Assembly (NCBI GenBank): GCA_005801395.1
Contig: SYDV01000271.1
Coordinates: forward strand, 1 to 7,487
Reading direction: 5' to 3'
Source: Planctomycetia bacterium
GTDB lineage: Bacteria; Planctomycetota; UBA11346
DNA: 7,487 bases
Of this stretch, positions 5,579-7,487 are shown piece by piece (positions within the stretch are counted from its first letter, which is position 1; each line of letters starts with the position of its first letter). Made by a program: the position numbers and the translations under genes. A model generated the notes under the pieces. That model had not been told where the DNA came from, made no database searches, and saw nothing but the letters and a program-made list of their open reading frames with translations.

Positions 5579-6925
5579 TTAGTGATGGCAGTCTGGGCCG
5601 TGGACGTGGCCAGCTTCGCCGTGAGCAGCTGCGAGTGCCGTTGTTCCAAGCACGGGAGCAGCTTCACGACCGAGTACTTTATCAAGCATCACTTCAAGCG
5701 CTTTGGCTTCGCGAATTTCGGCAACCACTTGGTTAATTTGACCGCTCTTTTGTAGTTGGTCTGCGATGTCTTGTGGTTTGCGACCTGAACGCATGGCGGC
5801 CATTTGGATTTGGCTTTCCAAATCTTCGCGCATGACTTGAACTTGATATTGTTCGGCAATGGCGTCGATGATCAGGTAGCGCTTCAGACTTTTTTCCACT
5901 TCAGCCGTAGTGTCAGTCGTTAGCGTTGCAATTTCTGCGTCGCTCTTCTTTTCTTCCTTGGCCCGCTTAATGCGTGGCTCTAAATTTGCTTTGAGCGAAT
6001 CCGCACGTAAATTATCGGGTAAACTGATTTCAACTTTGCTCAGTAAAAGGTCAGTCATCTCGGTAATTTGCTTCTGATGCAGCTCGCCTTCTTTTTGTTG
6101 CGTTTGCTGATCTTTTAGGCGTGCCTTTAAGGTGACCAAATCATCAACACCCATGCGCTTGGCAAATTCATCATTAGCTTCGGCTAGGCGTTGGCGTTGC
6201 GCACTTTGGACGACGACGTCAATTTTAGCCTGTTTTTCAGCGGCTTCGGCAGGCGTAAAAGTTTTTGGCAACGTGGTGGTGAAAGATAGTTGTGCGCCAA
6301 CACCTTTACCCTTGCACAGGGCGATGACGTCTTCGGGCGTGGTGCCGAGTAAACTGTAGCCACCGACTAGGTGGTGGAAGTCGTGTAATTTACGAACTTC
6401 TTTATCATCGACCTTGACCGAGCCAGTTAAGGTAATGCTGTCATCTTCGATAATGGTTTCGCCATCAGCCAAAACGCTCATGCTACCAGCACGCTTGCAC
6501 AGTTGATCGAGCGCGGTTTGCACGTCTGCATCACTGACCGTGATTTCTGCTTTGCTGACCGTGATGTCGGTCGGTGCAGGTAACGTGATGACTGGCTTAA
6601 TATCAAAACTGACGATTAATTCTAAACCATTATTGGCTTTGAGCGATTCGTTTTTAATTGGTCCCAGTGGTTTAAGTTGGTGTTGTTCAATGGCTTTTTT
6701 AAAGCCTTCATCGGCTAATTCTTCTTGCGCCTGAGAAACGGCAGCGTTGCCGTAACGTTTTGCGACGAGGGCTTTCGATGATTTACCAGGACGGAAACCA
6801 TCGAGTTTCACTTGGCCGGATATTTTTTGCAGCACCTGTTCGCGGCGACTGTCGACTTCCGCCTGAGTATACGTCACGGTTACTTGTTTACGAAGGGTGC
6901 CAGCGTTGCTGATAGTGGCTTGCAT
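5579..6925 (-). CDS. tig: trigger factor, ribosome-associated chaperone
   Basis: Trigger factor binds at the ribosomal tunnel exit and shields nascent chains. The 448-aa protein has the N-terminal ribosome-binding domain with GFRPGK at 43-48 (E. coli FRK motif position), a middle PPIase-like region at about 155-245 (ITLTGSV at 164-170), and a helical C-terminal substrate-binding region at about 250-420. E. coli Tig is 432 aa. The PPIase domain looks degenerate: the IDFTG and PGFE-type segments of active FKBPs read ITLTG and TTPED here, so isomerase activity may be lost. After residue 420 there is an Ala-rich stretch and then a His/Cys tail (H435, H440, H442, C446, H447, H448) that looks metal-binding. 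The start at 6925 has only a weak GTGAG ribosome site six bases upstream. A strong terminator follows. The usual clpP-clpX partners are not adjacent. Confidence 0.93.
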   Translation of the reverse strand: MQATISNAGTLRKQVTVTYTQAEVDSRREQVLQKISGQVKLDGFRPGKSSKALVAKRYGNAAVSQAQEELADEGFKKAIEQHQLKPLGPIKNESLKANNGLELIVSFDIKPVITLPAPTDITVSKAEITVSDADVQTALDQLCKRAGSMSVLADGETIIEDDSITLTGSVKVDDKEVRKLHDFHHLVGGYSLLGTTPEDVIALCKGKGVGAQLSFTTTLPKTFTPAEAAEKQAKIDVVVQSAQRQRLAEANDEFAKRMGVDDLVTLKARLKDQQTQQKEGELHQKQITEMTDLLLSKVEISLPDNLRADSLKANLEPRIKRAKEEKKSDAEIATLTTDTTAEVEKSLKRYLIIDAIAEQYQVQVMREDLESQIQMAAMRSGRKPQDIADQLQKSGQINQVVAEIREAKALEVMLDKVLGREAAPVLGTTALAAAHGEAGHVHGPDCHH

Positions 6926-7148
6926 GGGGAACTCACGAACTACCCGGTCTAAGCCAGGAGATAAAAGGGGGTGAAAAATGGGGCGCGCAGTGTGTCGCGC
7001 TGATCCGTTTGGGCAAAGGGTTCTTGCGTGAGGCTCGTTTGGGAGCCTAGCACTGGGGATAACACTGGGATCGATTGAGATTTCGATTGGGAGATGAGGT
7101 GACCTCAGACTCCTTCTGTCTGGTTCCTAAAACGATCCTGCCTAAGGC
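6926..7148. other. upstream region of tig with hairpin, palindrome and spaced repeats
   Basis: There is no gene in these 223 bases, and the interval should contain the tig promoter. I see a perfect AGGCTC/GAGCCT hairpin (7031-7048, 6-base loop) and a 13-base palindrome TGAGGTGACCTCA (7095-7107). CACTGGGGAT (7051) and CACTGGGAT (7063) are 12 bases apart, as are CGATTGAGAT (7072) and CGATTGGGAGAT (7084). CAGAC/GTCTG (7106-7122) could form a small hairpin after the EIIA gene but has no T-run. No confident -35/-10 pair could be assigned. Confidence 0.4.
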
Positions 7149-7487
7149 CTAGTTTTGTAGGAAAGCTTCTATGGCTGCTGCTGGTGTCTCTGCCGTTAAG
7201 ATACGTTCAATAACGGTAGGAGCGTGGAGGCGGACCGCGATTCCGGCCAGGACTTTCAAATAAGTAGGGCGATCGGTGGTCGGGGCGGCCATCATGACGA
7301 ATAATCGCACGGGACGGCCATCCTTCGCGGCAAAAGCAATTCCGGTTGGAGCTCGGCCAAGGGCCAAGGAGAAGTCACTAATGCTCGAATGTTGAGCATG
7401 GGGCAGCGCAACCCCGCCGCCGATTCCGGTACTGGTGACATCTTCTCGTTCATGCAAGGCTTTAACCCATGCACGATGGTCTAATAA
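7149..7487 (-). CDS. PTS EIIA type-2 (PtsN/fructose-like) domain, C-terminal part (5' end outside window)
   Basis: The frame is open to the right edge, so the protein starts outside; 112 residues are visible. STGIGGGVALPHAQH contains the phosphorylatable His (codon 7398-7400), the core signature of EIIA-Fru/Ntr domains. The remainder (DFSLALGRAPTGIAF, RPVRLFVMMAAP, YLKVLAGIAVRL, IERILTAETPAAAIEAFL) follows the family fold to its normal end. EIIA-Ntr proteins are regulators phosphorylated by EI-Ntr/NPr, whereas EIIA-Fru proteins feed sugar uptake. The part in view cannot distinguish stand-alone PtsN from the last domain of a longer protein. A TTG at 7457 gives an internal in-frame start but would remove conserved N-terminal sequence. 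tig lies 223 bases downstream on the same strand with no clear terminator between. Confidence 0.87.
   Translation of the reverse strand, partial: LLDHRAWVKALHEREDVTSTGIGGGVALPHAQHSSISDFSLALGRAPTGIAFAAKDGRPVRLFVMMAAPTTDRPTYLKVLAGIAVRLHAPTVIERILTAETPAAAIEAFLQN

Noticed and set aside
7102..7110. ACCTCAGAC shared between the tig upstream region and the rpiB leader (near 5422)
   Set aside because: At rpiB this word is simply the complement of its Shine-Dalgarno region, so a 9-base match is probably coincidence.

Overview
The window looks like an ordinary bacterial chromosome segment of moderate GC. It carries conserved housekeeping and transport genes, with no phage, insertion-sequence, CRISPR, tRNA or rRNA signature that I can see. 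The gene mix is a YugP-type zinc peptidase, ClpP, trigger factor, RpiB, a SLC10A7/YfeH-type transporter, a TIGR04283-like glycosyltransferase, a Fru/PtsN-type EIIA domain and a low-complexity helical-repeat protein. Together with the divergence of ClpP and trigger factor from the textbook proteobacterial forms, this hints at a deep-branching Gram-negative lineage, perhaps PVC-like. That placement is inference only and low confidence.

Layout. Bases 1-421 (+) hold the 3' end of a YugP-like membrane zinc metallopeptidase. It is followed by a clpP-type gene (about 465-1064, +), and the two are probably co-transcribed. A strong bidirectional intrinsic terminator (1093-1116) separates clpP from a convergent two-gene minus-strand unit: a family 2 glycosyltransferase (2786-2079, TTG start), then a BASS/SBF-like transporter (2082-1120). 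Their stop and start codons share an ATGA overlap. Bases 2787-3177 are a 391-bp gene-poor interval with three stacked tiny ORFs and several short inverted repeats. It leads into a small two-helix membrane protein with an excellent Shine-Dalgarno (3178-3522, +).

The rest is on the minus strand. In transcription order it comprises the C-terminal part of an EIIA-like gene (enters from the right edge, ends at 7149), tig (6925-5579), a strong intrinsic terminator (5550-5518), rpiB (5416-4961) and an unrecognised helical-repeat protein with a histone-H1-like Ala/Lys/Pro linker (4903-3551). The terminator after tig suggests rpiB and the repeat protein form a separate unit.

Functionally, two genes belong to protein quality control (trigger factor, ClpP), but they sit on opposite strands more than 4 kb apart and clpX is not present. 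I did not find a convincing new multi-gene system. The observations most worth following up are the degenerate PPIase domain and metal-binding-like tail of trigger factor, the N-terminally divergent ClpP, the composite repeat/linker protein, and the structured interval at 2829-3177.
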